A stretch of DNA of 5,439 nucleotides from Candidatus Omnitrophota bacterium. Lineage in GTDB: Bacteria > Omnitrophota > Gorgyraeia > Tantalellales > Tantalellaceae. A model generated the notes under the pieces. The model saw nothing but the letters and a program-made list of their open reading frames with translations, was not told the origin of the DNA and searched no databases. Shown one piece after another: positions 1-4,852 of the stretch (positions are counted from its first letter, which is position 1; every line of letters starts with the position of its first letter). Location: the NCBI GenBank assembly GCA_013204685.1, contig JABMSC010000023.1, forward strand, positions 1 through 5,439, in the 5' to 3' direction. A program made the position numbers and the translations under genes.

Positions 1-278
1 TGCATTATTTGTTTATCTTCACCTTTTTCTATAATAGATATCGGATGCCCGGATCCACCAAACTTCGCGAGATAATTGTCAGCATACGTTTCTAATTTGC
101 AGCAGCCCTTATCGCAGGCTTCCGATGCTCCAAGCCGTCTGGCCTCCTCTATTATCTTTTTAGGATTGTTCGCAATCTCTCTCGCCGTACTTTTTAACTC
201 AGCCCACATGGCATCATAATCCTCATAAGCTGTGCGTATTGCTCCGTTGTATCCAATCTGAATGTGGTAGCCTGTCAT
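1..278 (-). CDS. Hypothetical protein, 3' end cut by the window edge
   Basis: An open frame starts at ATG 278-276 and runs off the left edge without a stop, giving about 92 visible residues. An AAAGGAGA ribosome site lies about 6 nt upstream, which supports the start. The gene begins 13 nt after the stop of the 63-residue membrane protein, so it is probably the third gene of the unit driven from 1087-1114. The protein starts MTGYHIQIGYNGA and has a charged, probably helical middle (around residues 22-48). A short cysteine cluster, CDKGCC, lies near residues 54-59 and could bind metal or form disulfides. I do not recognise the family and see no signal peptide or membrane segment. Codon use with many G-initial codons supports real coding. 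The function is unknown and the C-terminus is not visible. Confidence 0.8.
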   Translation of the reverse strand, partial: MTGYHIQIGYNGAIRTAYEDYDAMWAELKSTAREIANNPKKIIEEARRLGASEACDKGCCKLETYADNYLAKFGGSGHPISIIEKGEDKQIM

Positions 279-291
279 TATATATCTCCTT

Positions 292-483
292 TTACAGCCA
301 CCCGAACTCCCTGTAGCACTGTCTCAGTATGTCGAAATATGACTCGTCAATATTACTGTAGCCGTTGTTGCGTTCATCCTGACTCCAGATTATCAGCGCG
401 ATGATTGGGATGACCGCAGGTACTACTGAAAAATATACACAAAAACACACGCAGTCTAAAAGAAAACTGATTAGTTTTTTCAT
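292..483 (-). CDS. Small hydrophobic membrane protein, 63 aa
   Basis: The ATG at 483-481 lies one base after the TAA of the upstream gene (TAA-G-ATG), so translation is probably coupled. Only a weak GGGG-type ribosome site is visible within the end of the upstream gene. Residues 4-33 form one long hydrophobic stretch after an MKK start. It contains a Cys-rich patch (CVCFC, residues 11-15), an acidic residue at position 10 and two prolines near its middle. The remaining 30 residues are polar and acidic (SQDERNNGY...). This fits a small single-pass, or tightly bent two-pass, inner-membrane protein. A phage membrane or lysis-related role is possible by size and context, but nothing in the sequence proves it. 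No family is recognised. Confidence 0.7.
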   Translation of the reverse strand: MKKLISFLLDCVCFCVYFSVVPAVIPIIALIIWSQDERNNGYSNIDESYFDILRQCYREFGWL

Positions 484-484
484 C

Positions 485-880
485 TTAGTACCCCATTTCC
501 CGCAGCGCCCTGTCCATCATCTTCTTCTTAAATTTCTCCTCCGAAATGCCGTATTTATCTGCGGTGCGTTTCGTCTGCCTTTGGCTGAGCTTCCTGCGAA
601 GGCTGGCGTCGTTGCGGCGGCGGATATTTTTGGATGAACCGATCTCCCGGTTGAATCCCCTGTTGAAATGATCCCCCCACGCCGCGGGGTTGTTGGCGGG
701 ACTGGACCGGCTTACGACCGGCTGCGTGGACCGACGCGAAACGGGCTGCCTCTTGATCCACGGCTCGCTTAGTATCCAGAAGCTGATTGAAAAAATCACA
801 ACTATGCTGAGCAATAAAAACGCCAGTCCTCTCTCGTTTCTCTTCTTGTTCGCCTTTTTGTCTTTGGAATAATCAGTCAT
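485..880 (-). CDS. Single-pass membrane protein with basic C-terminal region, 131 aa
   Basis: The start at ATG 880-878 is set by a near-perfect ribosome site, AAGGAGGT, about 5 nt upstream. Residues 1-17 are polar and strongly basic. Residues 18-38 form one transmembrane helix, so the N-terminus should be cytoplasmic by the positive-inside rule. The rest is unusual: a Ser/Arg/Pro-rich, probably disordered linker (about residues 43-70), then an Arg/Lys-rich region, then a likely helical end containing DKYGISEEKFKKKMMDRA. The layout resembles membrane-anchored phage proteins in outline only. No known domain is recognised, and a spanin or DNA-binding role is not demonstrated. The gene is the first of a three-gene run and sits directly behind a long structured leader (881-1080). 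The coding stretch at about 590-770 is clearly more GC-rich than its surroundings. Confidence 0.75.
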   Translation of the reverse strand: MTDYSKDKKANKKRNERGLAFLLLSIVVIFSISFWILSEPWIKRQPVSRRSTQPVVSRSSPANNPAAWGDHFNRGFNREIGSSKNIRRRNDASLRRKLSQRQTKRTADKYGISEEKFKKKMMDRALREMGY

Positions 881-1080
881 GCAATACCTCCTTTTTTTTT
901 AAATAAAAAATCCCCTCCGCATACTCTCCGGCCCAAACGACTTACTCGCTTGCGCGAGAGCAGTTCCTCGGATTTCAACGAAGGGGATTTATGATTCTGA
1001 TTGCAAATAAAAAAAACTGCTCTTTCGCGTTTGGGTCTTTCTATTCTCACAAAAATTTTTTCCTTTCTATTTTCTACATT
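881..1080 (-). promoter_or_regulatory. Long structured 5' leader, attenuator or riboswitch-like
   Basis: This is the untranslated stretch of about 200 nt between the promoter at 1087-1114 and the ATG at 880. Two competing folds are visible on the minus strand. Fold A (990-908) closes with a perfect 9-bp helix, AAATCCCCT with AGGGGATTT. It contains a TCCG/CGGA helix and an apical CTCGC-GCAA-GCGAG hairpin with a GNRA tetraloop, and is followed by TTTATTT, as in an intrinsic terminator. Fold B pairs CGCGAAAGAGCAGTT (1029-1015) with AACTGCTCTCGCG (965-953): 13 pairs with a two-base bulge. Fold B consumes the 5' side of the apical hairpin of fold A, so the two cannot coexist. This is the layout of a transcriptional switch. 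I could not match it to a known riboswitch or leader class, and the ligand or trigger is unknown. Confidence 0.6.
901..990 (-). terminator. Candidate conditional terminator in the leader
   Basis: A perfect 9-bp closing helix (982-990 with 908-916) encloses about 65 nt with further internal helices and runs straight into a U-rich tract (minus strand 910-901, six T, A, three T). It lies about 20 nt before the ATG of the 131-residue protein. Read-through must therefore occur for that gene to be expressed, which suggests conditional rather than constitutive termination. The enclosed loop is longer than in simple terminators, so the U tract after a riboswitch-like domain is an alternative reading. 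Confidence 0.45.
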
Positions 1081-1086
1081 ATGTCT

Positions 1087-1114
1087 ATTATACCACAGCC
1101 GGTTTTAAAGTCAA
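1087..1114 (-). promoter_or_regulatory. Sigma-70-type promoter for the 1-1080 unit
   Basis: Minus-strand TTGACT (1114-1109) and TATAAT (1092-1087) are separated by 16 bp. A TGG directly precedes the -10 box, an extended -10 arrangement that compensates for the short spacer. The expected transcript start is near 1080. It lies between the end of the 76-residue gene and the structured leader, so it probably drives the three genes at 880 to 1. Confidence 0.75.
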
Positions 1115-1151
1115 TAAAATTCGCAACTATTTTTTCCAGCGTCGGGAAGTT

Positions 1152-1382
1152 TCAAACCGAGTCGCACCTGCCACCGAGCGCGTCAACCAGCAGCGACACT
1201 ATCTTCGGCAAGAAGTGCTCTTTGTCATCGAATTCGCAAAATTCTGCCGCCTCTTTTTTGCTTCCAGAAATTTCCTCGTACGAATCGTACCTGCCCCTGT
1301 ACAGGGAGCAGTGCTCCTTGTCGTGGTACAGTATCGTGAAGTTTCCGCCCTTCAGCAGCTCGACTATTTTTTTGTCTTTCAT
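1152..1382 (-). CDS. Hypothetical small cytoplasmic protein, 76 aa
   Basis: The frame starts at ATG 1382-1380; an in-frame TAA two codons upstream rules out an N-terminal extension. No Shine-Dalgarno site is visible: the bases before the start are AT-rich (ATTTAAAAT), directly after the hairpin at 1396-1425. The protein has a basic N-terminus (MKDKKIVELLKGG), a likely beta segment (NFTILYH), an acidic middle with two further Cys/Tyr-containing stretches, and an amphipathic helix near the end (PKIVSLLVDALGG). It has no membrane segment or signal peptide. The composition and predicted secondary structure look like a real small domain, but I recognise no family. It could be expressed by read-through of the hairpin or from an unseen start. 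Confidence 0.65.
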   Translation of the reverse strand: MKDKKIVELLKGGNFTILYHDKEHCSLYRGRYDSYEEISGSKKEAAEFCEFDDKEHFLPKIVSLLVDALGGRCDSV

Positions 1383-1387
1383 ATTTT

Positions 1388-1425
1388 AAATAGAAGGCGG
1401 AAAGAATCTAGCGACCCCTTCCGCC
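1388..1425 (-). terminator. Intrinsic terminator after the secreted-protein gene
   Basis: Minus-strand GGCGGAAGGGGT, loop CGCTAG, then ATTCTTTCCGCC form a 12-pair stem including three G-U pairs (1425-1396), followed by TTCTATTT (1395-1388). The hairpin lies 24 bp after the stop of the gene at 1450-1857, the right place to end that transcript. A second weaker hairpin with a one-base bulge (1460-1434) spans the stop codon itself. The T tract is interrupted, so termination may be partial. Confidence 0.6.
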
Positions 1426-1449
1426 CTCCGGAATGGGACTTCAAAAAAG

Positions 1450-1857
1450 TTAGAAGCCCACGGTTAATTTCCCGAATCCGTTAGTCCTATCAACATTGCC
1501 CGGCAGACTGATCTTCTGCGTGGCCACGCCAACACTAACATCTACCAACTCACTACTGTAAATCTGAGCGTCAACTCCGATTTCCAGGTCTCTGTATAGT
1601 TCATCGTTTGCAAACTCCTCCAGAGCCACAGAGCCCTTGACGTAAGGAGTCACGGAAATAATCCCGAATCGATCGACAGGAATTGTTCTGTCAAGTGTCA
1701 ATTCATGGATAGTTCCGATTTTAGCGCCTTCAATCACGCTTGCCTGATCACCCATCTTTAACTGATAGGTACCATTTACCTCAAACGGAAGGATTCCCGC
1801 CATTGCGGCGGTTGCGACAAACAATGCGATGATGCAAGATAGTATGAATTTAAACAT
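1450..1857 (-). CDS. Secreted small beta-rich protein, possible outer-membrane-like, 135 aa
   Basis: The start is ATG 1857-1855, with a GAGGGG ribosome site about 10 nt upstream. Residues 1-20 are a clear Sec signal peptide: MFKF, a hydrophobic core, and an AMA cleavage motif at 18-20. The mature part of about 115 residues alternates polar and hydrophobic residues in many short segments (GIISVTPYVKGSVAL, VDVSVGVAT) and ends GKLTVGF. The terminal Phe after an alternating strand resembles the beta-signal of outer-membrane barrels, which suggests, as inference, a small barrel or periplasmic beta protein in a diderm host. The length is short for a complete eight-stranded barrel, so a soluble periplasmic protein is equally possible. 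It has its own promoter (1897-1926) and terminator (1388-1425), so it is a monocistronic unit. No named family is recognised. Confidence 0.75.
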   Translation of the reverse strand: MFKFILSCIIALFVATAAMAGILPFEVNGTYQLKMGDQASVIEGAKIGTIHELTLDRTIPVDRFGIISVTPYVKGSVALEEFANDELYRDLEIGVDAQIYSSELVDVSVGVATQKISLPGNVDRTNGFGKLTVGF

Positions 1858-1896
1858 TATTAAATCACCCCTCTTTCATTTTAAGCATTAAATCCT

Positions 1897-1926
1897 ATTA
1901 TAACAAAAAATTGGAAACGGTGTCAA
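1897..1926 (-). promoter_or_regulatory. Sigma-70-type promoter for the secreted-protein gene
   Basis: Minus-strand TTGACA (1926-1921) and TATAAT (1902-1897) both match consensus, separated by 18 bp. The expected transcript start is near 1890, giving a leader of about 33 nt before ATG 1857. The -35 box lies only a few bases after the stop of the preceding small gene. Confidence 0.75.
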
Positions 1927-1930
1927 GGAT

Positions 1931-2146
1931 TTATTTATCTTTTATTAAATCTTTTAAACCACTCAGATTCTTCTTCCCAAAATCTCCGCAATAACATACA
2001 GGACTCAGTAACAATTCCAATAGCCGCCCGTTCATGCGCAATATCATAGTATTCTGATTCAGTATTATGCGCGTGAATTCCATCAGGTCCCTGTTTGGTT
2101 TAAGTTTTTCGATCTTAGCGTCACTTCCCGTTTTTAACAGTACCAT
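1931..2146 (-). pseudogene. Small hypothetical gene with a probable frameshift, 71 codons
   Basis: ATG 2146-2144 has a strong ribosome site (AAAGGAG, about 6 nt upstream) and follows the MT-A70 gene by 21 bp. The start frame stays open to a stop at 1933-1931, but only its first 20 or so codons look coding (MVLLKTGSDAKIEKLKPN). From about 2090 on, the -1 frame carries the coding signal: many G-initial codons (GAT, GAA, GCG, GTT) and a natural-looking, Trp- and acid-rich protein with HNTESEYYDIAHERAA and FWEEESEWFKRF, ending at TAA 1937-1935. That frame has no start of its own and is blocked upstream by TAA 2102-2100. One missing G in the GGG run at 2091-2089 would join the halves as ...KPNRGPDGIHAH... 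and give about 70 residues. A mutation, an assembly indel or recoding are all possible. The function is unknown. Confidence 0.6.
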
Positions 2147-2167
2147 CAGTTACTCCTTTCTCAAAAT

Positions 2168-2791
2168 TTAAACATTTGAAACAATTAATTTAGCAAGACT
2201 TTCTTTTATATCACAGTCATCTACGCCATTTCCAATTGCGTCCCAACCTTCCGTTTTTTGACGAGCGAAAAGTTCAATGCGTGGAATATCGCCACATAGT
2301 CTTACTATTTTTTCTCTAACCTCGTCCGGTTTGCGGCTGTGCTCCCTGCGATTAGCGGTTACTATTTGTGATATGTTTTTAGCCTGACGATTTAACCGCC
2401 CGCCAGGGACTAATGCCCCAAGACACAATTCAATATTTGAAGCTGTCCAGTGACCGATTCCATAAAACCTGTCTATGCTTTCTTCTGGAAGAAATGTTAT
2501 TTGATCCGGATTAAACCTTTTATTTGTCTTTACCCAAGCAAAAACTATCGTCTTGTACTCAAATCCCCACGCTGTTATTACTTGCAGTGCCTCTTTTAAG
2601 CACGGCGGAGTCGCCCACAAAAACAATTTACAGTTCTCATCCGCTATTTTATTAACTGGCAGATTGCAAATATCTTCTATGCTCATGGTCTGATAATATC
2701 GCTTGGCGCATCCCTGCGCCGACTTTTTATCCTCCGACCATACCTTGTAGGACCAGGGCGGATCCGCGTAAATTATTTGATACTTTTTCAA
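2168..2791 (-). CDS. MT-A70-type adenine-specific DNA methyltransferase, 207 aa
   Basis: This is a predicted SAM-dependent N6-adenine methyltransferase of the MT-A70 fold, a group common in phages, probably modifying phage DNA. Visible motifs are catalytic DPPW at residues 10-13 in YADPPW, FLWATPP at 57-63, GHWTASNIELCLG at 113-125, the family hallmark HSRKPDE at 151-157, IELFAR at 172-177 and GWDAIGN at 182-188. The length is normal for phage members, so it looks complete. The start is TTG 2791-2789, forming a TTGA overlap with the stop of the preceding methyltransferase. An AGGGGGAG ribosome site 8 nt upstream supports it, and no later start would keep the DPPW motif. The overlap indicates translational coupling. 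The target sequence cannot be read from the protein. Confidence 0.9.
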   Translation of the reverse strand: MKKYQIIYADPPWSYKVWSEDKKSAQGCAKRYYQTMSIEDICNLPVNKIADENCKLFLWATPPCLKEALQVITAWGFEYKTIVFAWVKTNKRFNPDQITFLPEESIDRFYGIGHWTASNIELCLGALVPGGRLNRQAKNISQIVTANRREHSRKPDEVREKIVRLCGDIPRIELFARQKTEGWDAIGNGVDDCDIKESLAKLIVSNV

Positions 2792-4839
2792 AACCCAAAC
2801 TCCCCCTGCTTCACAGCCTTTTCCGCGGCAGCGACCCTCGCACGCGCGATCTCGGCGTACTCCTTCTCTTTTTCAATCCCAATATAATCCCTGCCAGTCT
2901 GCTTTGCCGCTATTAGAGTGCTACCACTTCCTGCGAAGGGGTCAAGAACAATCCCGCCTGTTGGGGTCTTGGTCAGAATGCATAGGTATCGCATGAGGGA
3001 TAAACTCTTCACCGTAGGATGGAAATTGCCTTTAGTCCCTTTTATCTGCTGACATACACCGCCTTTGTTCCAACGATATTCAGGAATATCCATCTCCTCA
3101 CATCCCATATTGCGTTCTCGTTTTGAGGCTTTACTTACATATCTGAACCTTGTTGCGATTGTATTCTCGCATATAGGCGTTAAAGTGTTCACGATTTTTT
3201 TCTCTCCATTTTCGCAATTCGGATTTTGAACAATCTCTACAATATCCTCCATAAGTACCAGCAGTTCTTTTCCAAAACATATCAAGTATTTTATATTCTT
3301 GGCATTTTTGACATCTTCGGTGTTCAATTCCTTTAATATTTTTATGGTCTGCTCTTTCTTTCCCATGAAGTATTCTATGATTTCTTCGCTCAAGACATTT
3401 AAGATTTTTAATTCGGTCATCTGATTTATCAAGGTTAATATGGTGGATTTCATATCCTTTTGGAAGTTTTCCGTTAGATTTTTCCCAGATGATACTTGCT
3501 CTACGCCTTGAGTATATTTTTCTATTTCCTTTAAGACGCCATTTACAATACCAACGACCTTCTGCTTTTCTATAATATTCCCACATTGTTTTACCTCCTT
3601 TTTCAGGTTAACTAATATGGTTCTATTATACATTAAAAAATCATTTGTGTCAACCTTTATATTCTTCATAAAGCGGGATGCACCGCCTGTGTCGCCTATA
3701 CCTCCAGCGTTTGAACCTATTACATCATTTTGAAACTTTCCATAAATGCTTTGTCCAAGTTTCCCGCAATTTTTACCACCACTACTCTTGCTTATTCCGC
3801 TCTGCTCATCAAGCATATAACACGGGCAGTCGGGGTTGGTGTGAATTTGGGCTTTTTCTTTGCCGTCTTTATTGGCATATCCAGTATTATGAGTTTCTTT
3901 TTTACCTCTAAAACTAAAAGAAGTATTATCACCTTTTACTGTATGATTTAAATAACTTCCTTTCACTTCCCCCTCCCTCACCTCATCACAGGTACATTCC
4001 AGTATCACATTCGAAGGAAAGCGACCTTGAGGTTGTTGATATTTGCCTTCTTGTCTTTTAAGTCCAAGTTCTAATACTTTTCCTTTAGTATTGTATTTGC
4101 CTTTACTATAAGCACCACCATTTAGATTATCCTCCGTCCCAATCCTCCCCCCATCTATATTCAACCCTGCTACACCATACTTGAGGGCGTTCTCCGCATA
4201 ACTGCCCTCGTTGGGTTTCATCGCAACCCACCAGCACTCTACGGCAGGCTTAAGCCCATGTGATTTCCAGCCGTTCCATAGTTGGGCTTCTTCTGAATAT
4301 GGGTTTGTTTTGTCTGGTCTCACGGGTGATTTCCAACCGGTAGAAGTTTCACCCTTAGTATGAGTATATGGTCTATCTGCTGGGTTCTTACTTAAAAACT
4401 CTCTCTTATCATCAACCCCTGCTTTCTTATCCAACTGCTTGCTAATATCCGTAGCTTTCGGGAATCCGCTTCCAAACATATGGTAAATACAATCCTTAAT
4501 CTGCCATCCACCCGACTCTATTCCTAACGCTGTCCAGTGACTTGTTCTCGGTATCGCCCACACAAGGGCTGTTGCCCCCGGCTTTGCTACACGATAGCAT
4601 TCTGCCATTATCGCACCCAGCCATTTAACCCATTCATCTCTACCGCCCCTATCTTTATCAAATTCCTTACCCATAAAATTTATACCCGCTGGTGGGTCAG
4701 TTATAAGCGTATCTATACTATTACTCGGAAATTCTTTTAAGACTTCTAATGAATCCCCACAGATAATTTTATTTAGTGGCAGTCCAGCCATATTTTCTAC
4801 GAGCATATTCTCTGGCTCTTTTCCTAACACATTCTGCAC
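2788..4839 (-). CDS. Beta-class N4-cytosine/N6-adenine DNA methyltransferase, interrupted by an in-frame insertion
   Basis: This is a predicted SAM-dependent DNA methyltransferase with permuted beta-class order, numbered here from GTG 4839 (683 aa). Catalytic motif IV is TDPPAGINFMGKEFD with DPPA at 48-51, and the conserved segments WAIPRTSHWTA and HMFGSGFPKA follow. A long variable middle probably holds target recognition, then HPTVK (607-611) and SAM-binding motif I, LDPFAGSG (632-639), with GIEKEKEY behind it. About 160-175 residues between ASRF (about 390) and RYVSKASKRERN (566) are foreign and overlap an HNH gene in another frame. Without them the enzyme would be about 500 residues, normal for this phage family. 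The frame remains open throughout, so a long fusion could be made, but activity is uncertain. The GTG start has TAAGGA 7 nt upstream; ATG 4806 is an alternative. Upstream extension to 4932 would only overlap the previous gene. Confidence 0.82.
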   Translation of the reverse strand: MQNVLGKEPENMLVENMAGLPLNKIICGDSLEVLKEFPSNSIDTLITDPPAGINFMGKEFDKDRGGRDEWVKWLGAIMAECYRVAKPGATALVWAIPRTSHWTALGIESGGWQIKDCIYHMFGSGFPKATDISKQLDKKAGVDDKREFLSKNPADRPYTHTKGETSTGWKSPVRPDKTNPYSEEAQLWNGWKSHGLKPAVECWWVAMKPNEGSYAENALKYGVAGLNIDGGRIGTEDNLNGGAYSKGKYNTKGKVLELGLKRQEGKYQQPQGRFPSNVILECTCDEVREGEVKGSYLNHTVKGDNTSFSFRGKKETHNTGYANKDGKEKAQIHTNPDCPCYMLDEQSGISKSSGGKNCGKLGQSIYGKFQNDVIGSNAGGIGDTGGASRFMKNIKVDTNDFLMYNRTILVNLKKEVKQCGNIIEKQKVVGIVNGVLKEIEKYTQGVEQVSSGKNLTENFQKDMKSTILTLINQMTELKILNVLSEEIIEYFMGKKEQTIKILKELNTEDVKNAKNIKYLICFGKELLVLMEDIVEIVQNPNCENGEKKIVNTLTPICENTIATRFRYVSKASKRERNMGCEEMDIPEYRWNKGGVCQQIKGTKGNFHPTVKSLSLMRYLCILTKTPTGGIVLDPFAGSGSTLIAAKQTGRDYIGIEKEKEYAEIARARVAAAEKAVKQGEFGF
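3131..3586 (-). CDS. HNH homing-type endonuclease nested in the methyltransferase gene, 151 aa
   Basis: This is a predicted HNH nuclease of the phage homing type, cutting DNA with one divalent metal. The HNH core is GYEIHHINLDKSDDRIKNL: His48-His49, Asn61 of the KNL turn, His70 and His74, with the spacing typical of the family. The usual Asn pair in the loop is replaced by Asp56-Asp57. The N-terminal 45 residues are basic and aromatic. A C-terminal zinc ribbon uses C92-x2-C95 and C116-x2-C119, followed by a basic helical tail (KWREKNREHFNAYMREYN) likely to contact DNA. The start ATG 3586-3584 has an AAAGGAGG site about 7 nt upstream and its own consensus promoter at 3625-3653. The gene lies wholly within the methyltransferase frame but in a different phase. 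Its last codons reuse host-gene sequence: the stop TAA 3133-3131 lies in the codons for SK of RYVSK. Confidence 0.88.
   Translation of the reverse strand: MWEYYRKAEGRWYCKWRLKGNRKIYSRRRASIIWEKSNGKLPKGYEIHHINLDKSDDRIKNLKCLERRNHRILHGKERADHKNIKGIEHRRCQKCQEYKILDMFWKRTAGTYGGYCRDCSKSELRKWREKNREHFNAYMREYNRNKVQICK
3142..3669 (-). mobile_element. Homing-endonuclease insertion inside the methyltransferase
   Basis: The methyltransferase is conserved up to GGASRF (codon ending at 3670), possibly on to MKNIKVDTNDF (ending at 3637), and resumes at RYVSKASK (from 3144). The stretch between is AT-rich (19 of 60 bases G or C by hand count at 3421-3480), carries the HNH gene and its promoter, and is not expected in the family. 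A-S-R-F before and A-T-R-F after encode a similar tetrapeptide with different codons, which may mark the target. The exact ends are uncertain by some 30 bp on the left. There are no intein splicing residues and no room for a group I intron core, so this is a bare endonuclease gene. Confidence 0.65.
3625..3653 (-). promoter_or_regulatory. Consensus sigma-70 promoter for the HNH gene
   Basis: Minus-strand TTGACA (3653-3648), a 17-bp spacer and TATAAT (3630-3625) form a full-consensus promoter. The expected start near 3618 gives a short leader of about 30 nt before the AAAGGAGG site and ATG 3586. It lies inside the methyltransferase coding frame, where codons VDT supply the -35 box and YN supply most of the -10 box. 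Confidence 0.8.
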
Positions 4840-4844
4840 AATTT

Positions 4845-4852
4845 CTTCCTTA
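4845..4852 (-). promoter_or_regulatory. Ribosome binding site deciding the GTG start of the methyltransferase
   Basis: TAAGGAAG (4852-4845) includes the stop codon of the upstream methyltransferase and matches six bases of the anti-Shine-Dalgarno complement. Seven bases separate TAAGGA from GTG 4839-4837. No comparable site precedes ATG 4806, so the GTG is preferred and the two methyltransferases are probably translationally coupled. Confidence 0.55.

Noticed and set aside
908..990. tRNA or tRNA-like gene, because a G-rich helix closes an 83-nt structured element.
   Set aside because: There is no T-arm consensus, no anticodon arm of the right size, the closing helix is 9 bp, and no CCA-like end is present.
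877..1050. Leader frame of 57 codons from GTG 1050, ending in a TGA that overlaps the next ATG, with a weak AGGA site.
   Set aside because: The peptide reads through the structured element and poly-A stretch (VFFICNQ, FLFKKKGG) and has no coding character. The stem complementarity explains the sequence better. A regulatory leader peptide remains remotely possible.
991..1484. Plus-strand open frames opposite the leader and the 76-residue gene.
   Set aside because: They lack ribosome sites, and their peptides are antisense products of better supported minus-strand features.
3142..3669. Intein interpretation of the insertion.
   Set aside because: There is no Cys/Ser at the start, no terminal His-Asn followed by Cys/Ser/Thr, and the HNH gene is in a different frame from the methyltransferase.
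3131..3669. Group I intron carrying an HNH gene.
   Set aside because: Only about 80 nt precede the HNH gene in the insertion and none follow it, too little for a catalytic core. The HNH frame also runs into the downstream exon sequence.
3678..3951. Two overlapping plus-strand open frames opposite the methyltransferase middle.
   Set aside because: They are antisense to a conserved methyltransferase region, have no ribosome site and give compositionally odd peptides.
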